Assembly (NCBI GenBank): GCA_963704075.1
Contig: CAVPGV010000009.1
Location: 275,942 to 339,941 of the forward strand
Origin: JADKAV01 sp963704075
GTDB taxonomy: Bacteria; Actinomycetota; Actinomycetes; S36-B12; UBA10799
Direction of reading: 5' to 3'
DNA length: 64,000 nt
Part shown: one piece after another, positions 18,377 to 27,486 of the stretch
Position numbering within the stretch: position 1 is the first letter of the stretch
Layout of the letters: each line of letters starts with the position of its first letter
Notes under the pieces: model-generated
Databases searched by the model: none
Seen by the model: only the letters and a program-made list of their open reading frames with translations
What the model was told of the DNA's origin: nothing
Made by a program: the position numbers and the translations under genes

Positions 18377-20914
18377 TCACTCGGTGGCGATGGCGTCCAG
18401 GATGTCCAGACGGGCCGCACGGCGGGCGGGCAGGGCGGCGGCGAACACGCCCAGCAGGACCGCCAGCACCAGGATGACCACGACCGTCGCTACCGGGATC
18501 ACCAGGATCTCGATCCCGTCGCCGGACAACGCTTGCCGCAGACTGACACCGGCGATCAGCCCGACCACAACGCCGACCACGGCTCCGGTCACCGCCACCA
18601 GTACCGCTTCCCAGCGGATCATGCGCCGCACTTGTCGCCGGGACAGGCCCACTGCGCGCAGCAGGCCGATTTCACGGGTGCGTTCCAGCACCGACAGGGC
18701 CATCGTGTTGACCACCCCGAGGGCGGCGATGAGGATCGACAGCCCGAGCATCCCGTAAATGAGAAACAGCAGTTGGTTGATCTGGGAGGTGTTCTGCTCC
18801 TTGATCGACGCCTGGTCCAGCACCTGCAACAGCGGGTTCTGATCGGTCACCTGCTCGACCTCCGGGAGAGCGGTTTCCGGATCGGCGTCGGGCTGCAAGG
18901 TCACGTACAGGAGCGTGTCCTGGGCGGCTCCACCCACCGATCGGTAGTCCTCCTTCGGAATGATCAGTCCGCTGAGCAGGCCGGCATCGGTCTGCTCGAA
19001 CGTGCCTTCCACGGTGAACCCGCGGGTCTGCCCGGAGGGGAACAAGACGCTGACGCGATCCCCGACGGACACCCCAGCGGACTCCGCCCACTCGACGTCG
19101 GCGATGGCTGTGCCCTGGGTCAAGTCATCGATGGTTCCTGAGGAGACCTGTAGATCGAAGGCCGAGGTCACCGGTCCCCCGCCCATGGCGGTGATGAGTT
19201 GGTCCTCCCCGTCCACCCGGGCGGGGCCCTGCGACTGGGAGACCACGTATTGCACATCGGGGACGTCCCGCAGCTGGTCGGCGATCTGGGTGCTGAACGG
19301 GTTGCCGGTCTGGGTGGCCACGATGTAGTCGGCGCCGAACGCCCGGTCGATCAGATCGTTGATGGATTCGCGTGCGGACGCGACGACGACGGCGACGGTG
19401 GTGACCAGGGCCAGCCCGATCAGTAGCGCCGATGCGGTGGCCGCCACCCGCCGCGGGCCACGTGCGGCGTTGCGCCCCGCCAGTTGACCGGAGACACCCC
19501 CGGCTTGCATGACGGTCGTGGCCATGCGGGCCGCTCCCATGGCCAACACGGGGGCAAGGAACACCGCGGCGACCAGCAGCCCGAGGGCCGCGAAGGCGAC
19601 CCGCGCGACGTTGGGCGTGTCGGAGAACGCCCCCACGAGACCCACCACGGACACGAGCAGCAGGATCAGGCCCACGATCGTGCGAACCTTCCCGGGCCGT
19701 TCGACCGGCGTGGTCGAGTCCCGCAAGGCGGCAATCGGCGGGGTCCGGGCAGCGCGCAATGCAGGCAGCAGGGCTGAGGCGACTGTCACCACGACAGCCA
19801 GCACGAGCGCCCACACCACAGCCTGCGCGGTCAGGACGACCCCCGATGTCAGCGAGAGACCGATCTGCGTGAGCAATGCGGTGAGTCCCAGCGCCAAGCC
19901 GTAGCCCAGGGCGATGCCGATCGCCGCGGCCACCAGGGCCAGGACCACGGCCTCCAGGAGCACGGAGGTGAGAACCTGTCGCTGCGACGCGCCCACCGCC
20001 CGCAGCAGCGCCATCTCCTTACCGCGCTGGGCGACCAGCATGGCGAAGGTGTTGTAGATCAGGAACGCGGCGACGAACAGCGAGATCCCGGAGAAGCCGA
20101 GCAACACGTAGGTGATGAACCCCAGGCCCTGCCGCAACGCCGAGGACTGCTCCTCGACCTGTTGATCGCGGGTCTTGACCGTCCAACCCGTGCCGAGTTC
20201 GGCGGCGATGGCGTCAGCCACCTCCTGGTCGCTGACGCCGTCGTCAGCGGCCACTTCGACCGATTGCCATTGGCCGGGCTCGCTGAACAACTCCTGAGCG
20301 CGCTCGGGGGTGAAGGCGGTGATCGTGGCCCCGGCCAGCCCCCCGGTCTCGCCGAATCGGAACACCCCCACCAGGGTGACGGTGAGCGGCCCTGTCGGGG
20401 TGACCATCCGGACCTCGTCGCCGACCGGGATCTCGAGTTTGGGGAACGTAACCTCGTCCACGACGATCTCGTCATCGGCCTGCGGCGCACTGCCCTGCGT
20501 GATCGTCACAACCGACAGCGCGGGGTCCGGCTGCCAGTTGACGCCGAGAGCCGGCGGACCATTGCCACCCACCACGTCGCCCTGCGCGTCCAGCAGGTAC
20601 GCCCCATTCTGGGTGACCGCGCCGGCGGCAGCCTGCACCCCGGGCACCCCGGCCACCTCGTCGACGGTGTCCTGCGAGATCAGCAGGGTCGCGTCGTCGC
20701 CGGTACTCTGCGTGATGTCCTCGGAGACCGCGGTCGTGCGTGTGACCAGCACATCCTGGGAACCACTCTCGAAGATGTCAGTGAAGGTGCGGTCCAGTGC
20801 GTTGGTCAGCATCAGCATCCCGGTGATGAAAGCCACACCGAGAAAGACCGCCGCGGCGGTCAGCAACAGACGCAGTTTGTGCGCACCGAGGCTGCGCAAA
20901 GCGATTGTGAACAT
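18377..20914 (-). CDS. FtsX/MacB-type ABC transporter permease, double-domain
   Basis: The 845-residue membrane protein is made of two FtsX/MacB repeats. Each has one leading helix, a large extracytoplasmic domain and three clustered helices. The first leading helix is at about residues 13-37 (KLRLLLTAAAVFLGVAFITG). The first triple cluster contains AFLIYNTFAMLVAQRGKEMA and the second MALSVLERTREIGLLRAVGL. The permease core motif LLRAVGAS/LLRAVGLS occurs in both repeats. Such proteins drive lipoprotein or envelope processes or export small molecules, together with a separate ATPase. No MacB-like ATPase gene is adjacent, which is unusual. The frame is intact. It starts at ATG 20914. Confidence 0.87.
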   Translation of the reverse strand: MFTIALRSLGAHKLRLLLTAAAVFLGVAFITGMLMLTNALDRTFTDIFESGSQDVLVTRTTAVSEDITQSTGDDATLLISQDTVDEVAGVPGVQAAAGAVTQNGAYLLDAQGDVVGGNGPPALGVNWQPDPALSVVTITQGSAPQADDEIVVDEVTFPKLEIPVGDEVRMVTPTGPLTVTLVGVFRFGETGGLAGATITAFTPERAQELFSEPGQWQSVEVAADDGVSDQEVADAIAAELGTGWTVKTRDQQVEEQSSALRQGLGFITYVLLGFSGISLFVAAFLIYNTFAMLVAQRGKEMALLRAVGASQRQVLTSVLLEAVVLALVAAAIGIALGYGLALGLTALLTQIGLSLTSGVVLTAQAVVWALVLAVVVTVASALLPALRAARTPPIAALRDSTTPVERPGKVRTIVGLILLLVSVVGLVGAFSDTPNVARVAFAALGLLVAAVFLAPVLAMGAARMATTVMQAGGVSGQLAGRNAARGPRRVAATASALLIGLALVTTVAVVVASARESINDLIDRAFGADYIVATQTGNPFSTQIADQLRDVPDVQYVVSQSQGPARVDGEDQLITAMGGGPVTSAFDLQVSSGTIDDLTQGTAIADVEWAESAGVSVGDRVSVLFPSGQTRGFTVEGTFEQTDAGLLSGLIIPKEDYRSVGGAAQDTLLYVTLQPDADPETALPEVEQVTDQNPLLQVLDQASIKEQNTSQINQLLFLIYGMLGLSILIAALGVVNTMALSVLERTREIGLLRAVGLSRRQVRRMIRWEAVLVAVTGAVVGVVVGLIAGVSLRQALSGDGIEILVIPVATVVVILVLAVLLGVFAAALPARRAARLDILDAIATE

Positions 20915-20968
20915 TGCTTCGAGAGTAGTCGTCCTGGTCGGGCCCGCCCGTCGTCAGGGCAATCGGGC

Positions 20969-22798
20969 TCAGGGCTGCGATGGGGTCCCGTCACCCTTGA
21001 GGGCCTCGCGGATGGTCGCCACGTAGGCCCGGATGCCCTCAGTGGTGAGGTGGGTTCCGTCGTAGACGAAGTACTCGCGGTGCCCCTCGGAGGCGGCCTC
21101 CCAGTCGGCGATCCGTACATTGTCGAACTGCTTGGCCATCCCGTTGATGTTCCGGTTGGAGTCGTCCATCCAGGAGTTCGGCGTGTGGACGGTCACCAGC
21201 ACCACGTCGCGGTCCTGCAGGCCGTCCAGGGTGGTCTTGAGCATGTCCCAGTACGCCGTGCCGTTGGTCCCGGGGTGGATGACGACGACGTCCTGCAGCT
21301 GGCCGGCGGCCTTGCGGGCGTTGATACGCTCGACGATCTGCGGGAACTGCCGGGAGACCGCGGCATCCACCGTGACCTTGAAGGCGCCTTCCAGCGCCCC
21401 CGTGGCTCCCAGCATCACAGAGTCGCCGATGGCGGTCATGGGGCGCTTCGACAGGTCCGCGCCCGAGACCCGGGGCTGGTCATCCGACGGTTGCGGTTCT
21501 TCATTCGTGGCCGCGGCCGGTTCGGCCGTCAGGTCCTGCCCCACCTCGGTGCGGCCGCCGAGGTAGTCCGAAGCGTTGGGCGCCGGTATCGCGGCGAGCG
21601 CTGCGCCGGTCGCGAAGATCAGCCCGGCCGCCGCGGCAACCGCTCCGGCGACCCGGACACTGGCAGTGGCCACACCGGCCTCCCGCCAGCGATGCCACGT
21701 CGCCGACAACGCCCCACGCCGGATCGGGATCTCCAGGTAGCGGTAGGACAACTCGGCGACCCCGAACGTCAAGGCCATCCGCAGAATCCAGGCGGGCACC
21801 CCGTCGAAGGGCAGGTCGATCCCCGGGCGGGTCACCACGAAGATCGGCCAGTGGTAGAGGTACAGCCCGTAGGAGCGCTCGCCGATGTAGCGCATCGGCT
21901 GGGTCGCGAGCAGCCTGCCGAACGAGATGGCCGGGTGACACGCCAGCGCCACGATCGCCGCCGAGGCCGCGGACACGACGAGGAAGCCGCCCCGGTACAG
22001 CCACGCACTGTCCTCGCCGACGCGGTGGAAGATCGAGAACAGCACGAACACCGCGCCGAGCGCCGCAGCCCAGAGCACGACCTTGGCTGGGGCGGCGACG
22101 GTTCGAGGAAGTGCTCCCGGCCGCCAGACGGTCGCCAGGGCGGCTCCCAGCAGCAGACCCATCATGTGGGTGTCCGTACCGAAGTACAACCTGCTGGCGT
22201 CGCCGGCCTCGGGAACGTTCCAGATCAGCGACCCGAGCGCCATCAGCACGGTGGAGACCAGCGACACGATCAGGGCGACCCGGCCGACCCCCGGGCGACC
22301 GCGCCACCGGTAGAGGAAGACCAGGATCAGTGGCCACAGCAAGTAGAACTGTTCCTCCACGGCCAGTGACCACAGGTGCTGCAGCATCGGCGGCCGGCCC
22401 ATCGCCTCGAAGTACGACAGATCCTGGACGACGTACCACCAGTTGGTCACATAGAGCATCGACGAGATGGCGTCCTGACGGAACTGCGCAGCGGCGTCGC
22501 GGGCGAACACCAGCACCAGCACCGAGGACAGGGCCAATGTGGCCAGCAGAGCCGGCAACAGGCGCCTGGCCCGGCGCAGGTAGAACTGTCCGAACGAGAC
22601 TGCTGAGGTCCGTTCGATCTCCTGCAGCAGCAGGCTGCTGATCAGAAAGCCCGACAGGACGAAGAAGACATCCACCCCGAGGAAACCCCCGGGCACCCCC
22701 GCGACCCCCGAGTGGTAGAGCAGGACCGCCAGCACCGCGATCGCACGGATTCCGTCGAGGCCGGGGATGTACCCCATGGGTGGGGCGACGCGACGCAT
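20969..22798 (-). CDS. Acyltransferase-3 membrane protein with C-terminal SGNH domain (OafA/YrhL type)
   Basis: The 609-residue protein begins with the acyltransferase-3 motif YIPGLDGIRAIAVLAVLLYH. About ten membrane helices follow, with the conserved FFVLSGFLIS and QHLWSLAVEEQFYLLWP. After a Pro/Glu/Asp linker comes an SGNH hydrolase-like domain with block I IGDSVMLGA, block III HPGTNGT and the catalytic pair in YDGTHLTTEG. Such proteins O-acylate cell-surface glycans: the membrane part carries the acyl group and the SGNH part transfers it. ATG 22798 is the first start that makes sense; ATG 22777 (MGYIPGLDG) is an alternative. It is divergent from the secreted propeller protein. Confidence 0.9.
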   Translation of the reverse strand: MRRVAPPMGYIPGLDGIRAIAVLAVLLYHSGVAGVPGGFLGVDVFFVLSGFLISSLLLQEIERTSAVSFGQFYLRRARRLLPALLATLALSSVLVLVFARDAAAQFRQDAISSMLYVTNWWYVVQDLSYFEAMGRPPMLQHLWSLAVEEQFYLLWPLILVFLYRWRGRPGVGRVALIVSLVSTVLMALGSLIWNVPEAGDASRLYFGTDTHMMGLLLGAALATVWRPGALPRTVAAPAKVVLWAAALGAVFVLFSIFHRVGEDSAWLYRGGFLVVSAASAAIVALACHPAISFGRLLATQPMRYIGERSYGLYLYHWPIFVVTRPGIDLPFDGVPAWILRMALTFGVAELSYRYLEIPIRRGALSATWHRWREAGVATASVRVAGAVAAAAGLIFATGAALAAIPAPNASDYLGGRTEVGQDLTAEPAAATNEEPQPSDDQPRVSGADLSKRPMTAIGDSVMLGATGALEGAFKVTVDAAVSRQFPQIVERINARKAAGQLQDVVVIHPGTNGTAYWDMLKTTLDGLQDRDVVLVTVHTPNSWMDDSNRNINGMAKQFDNVRIADWEAASEGHREYFVYDGTHLTTEGIRAYVATIREALKGDGTPSQP

Positions 22799-22982
22799 GT
22801 CGGATTGGTGCCGGGGCACAACCGCAACTGACACCGCAACCTCTTCCGCGAATGCTGAGACTTCATGGTAAGCAGCAGATTCGGCACGACGGCGGAGAAC
22901 TCGCCCGTGGCGTCCGGGCGGAATCCGCGGATCGGCCGAACGGACACTGTGCACGGGGTGTGCGATGCAGTTCAATACCCCC

Positions 22983-24233
22983 ATGTCTGTTCGACTACCG
23001 GTCATCGTGTCCGTCATGGCGATCGCCGTTCCGATCGGGGCTGGCCCGGTTGCCGCTGATCCTGTGGCGGATGGACGGTTCGCGGTCAGTGGCGTCGGCA
23101 CGAACAACCAGATCACGATCGGTCCCGACGGCAATGTGTGGGTCACGCTGGACGCGACCAACGACGTGGCCAGGATCGCCCCGGACGGGACCGTCACACA
23201 GTTCAACCCCGCTGGCCTGACCAGTCCCACCGGGATCACGGCAGGTCCGGACGGCAATCTCTGGGTGACCCAGGCCGGCGCCGTCGCCAGGTTCTCACCG
23301 GCCGACCCCGACGCCGCGGTGGCATTCGCCATCGCCGACATCGCCGATCCGCGGGCGATCACCGTCGGACCCGACGGCAACCTCTGGACCGCGTCCGGGG
23401 ACAAGGTGATCACCTTCCCGGCCGCGAACCCCGCAGGGTTCACCTCCTACGGTGCGACCGGAGTCCTGGGCGCCCGCTGGATCACCTCCGGCACGGACGG
23501 CAACCTATGGGTGGCGGACTTCGGCGGGCAGCAGATCGTGCGTGTCACGACCGGCGGGGCCGGCACCGCCTTCCCGACCGGTGGGGGTCCGCAAGGTGTC
23601 ACCGGTGGCGCTGACGGCCAGGTGGCCTACAGCAACCCCACCGCCGTACCCCAGACCGTCGGTCGCATCCAGGCACCGGGATCACCGCAGAGCACCGACA
23701 CCCCGTTGTCCGACCCGTTCGGCGTCGCGTACGGCGGCGACGGCGCCTACTGGTTCGCGCAGTTCGCGACCAACGACCTCGGCCGGTTGACGCCCGGCGG
23801 GGCGTACTCACGGCTGCCCCTGGATGCCGCCACCGGCCCCCGGCAGATCACCGCCGGACCGGGCAACACCTTGTGGGTGACCCTCGACCTCACCGAGCAG
23901 GTGGCGCGGGTCCGCGGTGTGTCGGTGGCACCGCAGCCGCAGCCCGCAGCCGCAGCCGATTGTGCCTTTGCAGACCCGCATCACCAAGGCGCCGAAGAAG
24001 TCGTCAGGACCAAACGGGCCAAGGCCCGGGTGAAGGTGCGGTTCTCGGGAACGCCGGGTGCGAGCTTCCAGTGCCGACTGGGGAAGAAGCCTGTGAAGAA
24101 GTGGCGCACGTGCTCGTCGCCGAAGGTGCTGAAGGTCAAGCCGGGTCGCTATCGGTTGCGGGTACGAGCGGTCCTCGACGGGGCCAAGGACCCGACGCCG
24201 GCCAAAGCCCGGTTCCGGATCGTGCGCCGCTGA
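22983..24233 (+). CDS. Secreted beta-propeller protein (Vgb/SMP-30-like) with basic C-terminal domain
   Basis: The 416-residue protein starts with a signal peptide (LPVIVSVMAIAVPIGAGPVAA). Repeats of the type TIGPDGNVWVT and TVGPDGNLWTA follow, with GPDGN(L/V)W recurring about every 40-45 residues, as in virginiamycin-B-lyase-like propellers. A Lys/Arg-rich C-terminal domain with two cysteines follows (FQCRLGKKPVKKWRTCSSPK). Between about 23942 and 24000 the encoded residues look wrong, while the neighbouring frame reads QPIVPLQTRITKAPKK, a typical linker. An extra C and a missing G therefore cancel each other. Lyase activity is not implied; a wall-associated structural role is equally possible. 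Confidence 0.8.
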   Translation: MSVRLPVIVSVMAIAVPIGAGPVAADPVADGRFAVSGVGTNNQITIGPDGNVWVTLDATNDVARIAPDGTVTQFNPAGLTSPTGITAGPDGNLWVTQAGAVARFSPADPDAAVAFAIADIADPRAITVGPDGNLWTASGDKVITFPAANPAGFTSYGATGVLGARWITSGTDGNLWVADFGGQQIVRVTTGGAGTAFPTGGGPQGVTGGADGQVAYSNPTAVPQTVGRIQAPGSPQSTDTPLSDPFGVAYGGDGAYWFAQFATNDLGRLTPGGAYSRLPLDAATGPRQITAGPGNTLWVTLDLTEQVARVRGVSVAPQPQPAAAADCAFADPHHQGAEEVVRTKRAKARVKVRFSGTPGASFQCRLGKKPVKKWRTCSSPKVLKVKPGRYRLRVRAVLDGAKDPTPAKARFRIVRR

Positions 24234-24565
24234 CCTTTCAGGCGCTTCGGATTTGAGGGCGGAGTTGGCGAGCGCTGTGCTGGGGACTGGATGGTCGGCT
24301 TCGACCGCCCACACAGATGGGACCCGCACTTCCTTTCGGTGAGAATACGACCAGTCACTGGTCGTGATTTTCACCAGAAGGTTCCCTCGGATTCCTAGGG
24401 GTGGTGGGATTCACCCCACGGGCGCTGAGTGAGGTGCCGCACCTGCCACAACGACCTGCTCGACACAGAAGGCGTCACCGGGCTGATCCACCCATTGACT
24501 CCACCTGAAGATCCCGAAGACCCCCCTTTTTCAGGGTCTCGCGGCGGAGGTGTACGCCCCCAATC
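24234..24565. other. Non-coding gap with an isolated palindrome
   Basis: No convincing gene lies in this 332-bp gap between convergent genes. It holds the 19-bp palindrome at 24347-24365. A weak GGGGTG/CACCCC stem lies near 24395-24415 and an AGACCC/GGGTCT stem near 24518-24539; either could act as a terminator. Confidence 0.6.
24347..24365. promoter_or_regulatory. Perfect 9-1-9 palindrome, candidate operator
   Basis: ACGACCAGTCACTGGTCGT is a perfect inverted repeat around a single central base. Length and symmetry suit a dimeric helix-turn-helix repressor such as TetR, but it stands about 110-220 bp from the ends of two convergent genes rather than in front of a start codon. Confidence 0.45.
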
Positions 24566-24865
24566 TCAGGTGATGACCTTCCACTTCAGCCGGCCCTTGG
24601 CCTCGTTGCCCAGACGCACCTGCACGCGCGCCTTCGAGCCGTCCTTGGCCTTGACGCGGCAGAAGAAGATCTTGCCCTTGGCCCATTTGACCTTCTTCGG
24701 GCACTTGACCTTGACGGAGACCTTCGCCTGCTTCTTGATGCCTTTCTTGATGTTCTTCTTCAGGACGTCGATCTTCACCGTGCTGGCGGCCTGGGCCGGC
24801 GCGCTGGTGAGAGCCGGGGCGGCCAGTAGAGGGACGGTCACGGCCACAGCGATGGTCTTGCGCAT
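24566..24865 (-). CDS. Small secreted lysine-rich protein (DUF4333-like)
   Basis: The 99-residue protein has a clear signal peptide (MRKTIAVAVTVPLLAAPALT, probable cleavage after AQA-A). The mature part is very basic (VLKKNIKKGIKKQAKVSVKV). Two cysteines are placed as in DUF4333 domains: KCPKKVKWAKGKIFFCRVKA, with a terminal GRLKWKVIT. DUF4333 occurs in secreted or lipid-anchored actinobacterial proteins and has no known activity. The charge suggests binding to anionic cell-wall polymers. The cysteine pair and basic composition resemble the C-terminal domain of the propeller protein upstream. Confidence 0.75.
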   Translation of the reverse strand: MRKTIAVAVTVPLLAAPALTSAPAQAASTVKIDVLKKNIKKGIKKQAKVSVKVKCPKKVKWAKGKIFFCRVKAKDGSKARVQVRLGNEAKGRLKWKVIT

Positions 24866-24949
24866 GGCAGACCCCTTTCGTCGAAGGTTTCCCAGCGTAC
24901 GCCGTGCAGCGACCCCCGATCCAGCCTCCAGCCGGACGGATCGCGATCC

Positions 24950-25903
24950 CTACGCGAGCCAGTCGGCGGCTTCCAAGGCCCAGTAGGTCAAGATGACGTC
25001 CGCACCGGCCCGCACACATCCGGTGAGCGATTCCAGGATCGCCGCCCGCCGGTCGATCCAGCCGTTGGCCGCGGCAGCCTCGAGCATCGCGTACTCGCCA
25101 GACACCTGGTAGACGGCCACCGGCACGTCCGAGATCTCCGCGACCGCCCGCACGACGTCCAGGTAGGCGGGCTTGACCATCACGACGTCGGCGCCCTCTG
25201 CGAGATCCAGGACCGTCTCCCGCAGCGCTTCGCGGCCGTTGGCCGGATCCTGCTGATAGGTGCGGCGGTCCCCTTGCAGGGAACTGTCGACGGCTTCTCG
25301 GAAGGGTCCGTAGAGCGCCGAGGTGTACTTCGCGGCGTAGGCGAGGATCGCGGTGTTGACGAACCCGGCGGAATCCAGCGCCTCACGCACCGCACCCACC
25401 TGACCGTCCATCATGCCGCTGGTTCCCACCATGTCGGCGCCCGCCCGGGCCAGGACCACTGCCATTTGCTGGTAGCGGACCAAGGTCGCGTCGTTGTCGA
25501 CCTCATCACCGGCGAGTACTCCGCAGTGTCCGTGGTCGGTGAACTCGTCCAGACACAGGTCCGCCTGCACGACCAGCCGGCCGGCGGCGGCGGCTTTGGC
25601 GACCTCGACCGCCCGACTGAGGATACCCTTCGGGTCGGTGGCCCCGGAACCGATCGCGTCCTTGTGCTTCGGCACCCCGAACAGCATCACTGCTCCGAGC
25701 CCGGCCGAAGCCGCCTGCTCGACGACGGCAGGCAGCGTGTCGAGGGTCTGCTGATACACCCCCGGCATCGAGGTGATCGCCCGCGGCTCGGCCAGGCCTT
25801 CGGCCACGAAGACCGGCAGCACCAGGGCGGCCGGGTGGACCCGGGACTCCGCCACGAGCCTTCGGATCGCCGGGTTCGACCGCAGCCGGCGCGGCCGCAT
25901 CAT
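24950..25903 (-). CDS. hemB: Delta-aminolevulinic acid dehydratase (porphobilinogen synthase)
   Basis: The 317-residue enzyme condenses two 5-aminolevulinate molecules to porphobilinogen in heme synthesis. Schiff-base lysines lie in AYAAKYTSALYGPFREA and VVMVKPAYLDV. The metal-site segment reads DLCLDEFTDHGHCG, where an Asp replaces one cysteine of the zinc-type motif, as I recall for other actinobacteria. This suggests a Mg-dependent or mixed-type enzyme. ATG 25903 overlaps the hemD stop by 4 bp, making it the last gene of rex-hemACDB. Confidence 0.95.
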   Translation of the reverse strand: MMRPRRLRSNPAIRRLVAESRVHPAALVLPVFVAEGLAEPRAITSMPGVYQQTLDTLPAVVEQAASAGLGAVMLFGVPKHKDAIGSGATDPKGILSRAVEVAKAAAAGRLVVQADLCLDEFTDHGHCGVLAGDEVDNDATLVRYQQMAVVLARAGADMVGTSGMMDGQVGAVREALDSAGFVNTAILAYAAKYTSALYGPFREAVDSSLQGDRRTYQQDPANGREALRETVLDLAEGADVVMVKPAYLDVVRAVAEISDVPVAVYQVSGEYAMLEAAAANGWIDRRAAILESLTGCVRAGADVILTYWALEAADWLA

Positions 25904-27486
25904 GACTTGGCTGCGGACCGCCGACGGCCGGCGCCGCGCCGCTTCGACGGCCGCCAGGTGCGCTCGCCGCTGTCCAGCGCGGTCTGGCGCATGTGCTCAC
26001 CGTGCGCGGCCAGGGCTGCGACCAGCGGCTCGATCTTGGATTGCGCCGGCTGCACCGCGACCTTCAACCCGTGTTCCACCGCGGTGTTCGCGGTCTCCGG
26101 GCCGATGGCGGCGATGACGGTGGTGGCGTGGGGTTTGCCCGCGATCCCGACCAGGTTGCGCACGGTGCTGGACGAGGTGAAGACCACCGCGTCGAAACCG
26201 CCGGTCTTGATGGCCTCGCGGATCTCCGCGGCCGGCGGCGCTGCCCGGACCGTGCGGTAGGCGGTGATGTCGTCGACCTCCCAGCCGAGTTCGGTGAGAC
26301 CGGCCACGAGCTTCTCAGTGGCGATGTCCGCCCGGGGCAGGAACACCCGGCCGATCGGGTCGAGTTCGGGGTCGCGGTCGGGCCACACCTCCAGCAGGCC
26401 GGCAGACGACTGGGCATCGGCCGGTGGCAGCAGGTCGGCGCGCACCCCGAAGTCCTGCAGGGCCGCGGCGGTGGCCTCGCCGATCGCGGCGATCTTCAGA
26501 CCAGCCAGGTGCCGGGCGTCGAGGCCGCGCTGCTCGAATCGCTCGCGGATGGCGCGGACCGCATTGACGCTGGTGAACGCGATCCACTGGTAGCGACCGG
26601 ATTCGATCCCCTCGATCGCACGTTCCATCTGCTGAGGGGTGCGCGGGGGCTCGACGCTGATCGTGGGCACTTCCACGGGCACCGCGCCGAACAGCCGCAG
26701 TTGTGCCGACAACTCGCCGGCCTGGTCCTTGGTGCGCGGGACCAGCACCCGCCAGCCGAACAGCGGCCTGCTCTCGAACCAGCCCAGGTTGGTCGCCGAA
26801 CCGACCGCCTCGCCGATGAAGACGTCGCCGTTGCCGGTCAACTTCGCGGCCTTCAGGTCGGCTGCCGCGTCGCCGAGCGTGGTGACGATCGTCTGCTGCT
26901 CCACCGTAGTTCCGCCGCGGACGACCACCAGGCCGGTGGCCGGCGTGCGACCGGCGGCGAGCGCGGCTTTGGCCAATCCGGCCGCGGAATCGGCAGCGTT
27001 GCGGATCACCAGGGTGGACGCCGTGTCCGCCAGAGTCTGCTCGTCGACATCCCCGGACAGCAGGTCCACGACGTGCAGTCGCTTGGCCCGCGAACCGACC
27101 AGGCCGATCCCGGCATAGGCGGCGATGCCCGAGATGTCGCTGGCACACGGGGCGATCTCGAACGGGATCCGGGAACGGTGCAGCGCCTTGGCCTCGGCCA
27201 GCACGCGGCCGTCGAGGACCGGGTCACCGGCGAATACCCGCACTGCGTGGCGTCCGGCGCGGGCCTGTTCGGCCAGCGCTTTCGCCACCGCGGCTGCATC
27301 GGTCGGCGCGGTCGCCACATCGAGCACCTCGACCTCACGCCCGGCGATCAGCGAGTTGACCTCCGGGTCGCAGATGACCACGTCGGCCTGGTCCAGCAGG
27401 GCCGCCCCGCGCACCGACAGCAGTTCGGGGTCGCCGGAGCCGGCTGCGAGCAGGGCAACGGCGGGTACGGTCTTGCTCTTCTTCAT
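25900..27486 (-). CDS. hemD: Uroporphyrinogen-III synthase fused to a degenerate C-methyltransferase domain
   Basis: The 528-residue protein has an N-terminal tetrapyrrole-methylase-like domain (about 1-245) and a C-terminal uroporphyrinogen-III synthase domain (about 250-500). The synthase shows FGWRVLVPRTKDQAGELSA, WIAFTSVNAVRAI and VVFTSSSTVRNLVG. In the methylase part, GSGDPELLSVRG survives. The SAM-binding segment that normally reads GGDPFVFGRGGEE is only AGDPVLDGRVLAE, so methyltransfer is doubtful. A basic tail (SKRRGAGRRRSAAKS) ends the protein. It closes the hydroxymethylbilane ring with inversion. ATG 27486 overlaps the hemC stop by 4 bp. Confidence 0.93.
   Translation of the reverse strand: MKKSKTVPAVALLAAGSGDPELLSVRGAALLDQADVVICDPEVNSLIAGREVEVLDVATAPTDAAAVAKALAEQARAGRHAVRVFAGDPVLDGRVLAEAKALHRSRIPFEIAPCASDISGIAAYAGIGLVGSRAKRLHVVDLLSGDVDEQTLADTASTLVIRNAADSAAGLAKAALAAGRTPATGLVVVRGGTTVEQQTIVTTLGDAAADLKAAKLTGNGDVFIGEAVGSATNLGWFESRPLFGWRVLVPRTKDQAGELSAQLRLFGAVPVEVPTISVEPPRTPQQMERAIEGIESGRYQWIAFTSVNAVRAIRERFEQRGLDARHLAGLKIAAIGEATAAALQDFGVRADLLPPADAQSSAGLLEVWPDRDPELDPIGRVFLPRADIATEKLVAGLTELGWEVDDITAYRTVRAAPPAAEIREAIKTGGFDAVVFTSSSTVRNLVGIAGKPHATTVIAAIGPETANTAVEHGLKVAVQPAQSKIEPLVAALAAHGEHMRQTALDSGERTWRPSKRRGAGRRRSAAKS

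Noticed and set aside
23940..24005. Real unusual histidine/cysteine-containing linker in the propeller protein
   Set aside because: The neighbouring frame gives a standard linker through exactly this stretch, so the odd residues are best explained by two compensating indels.
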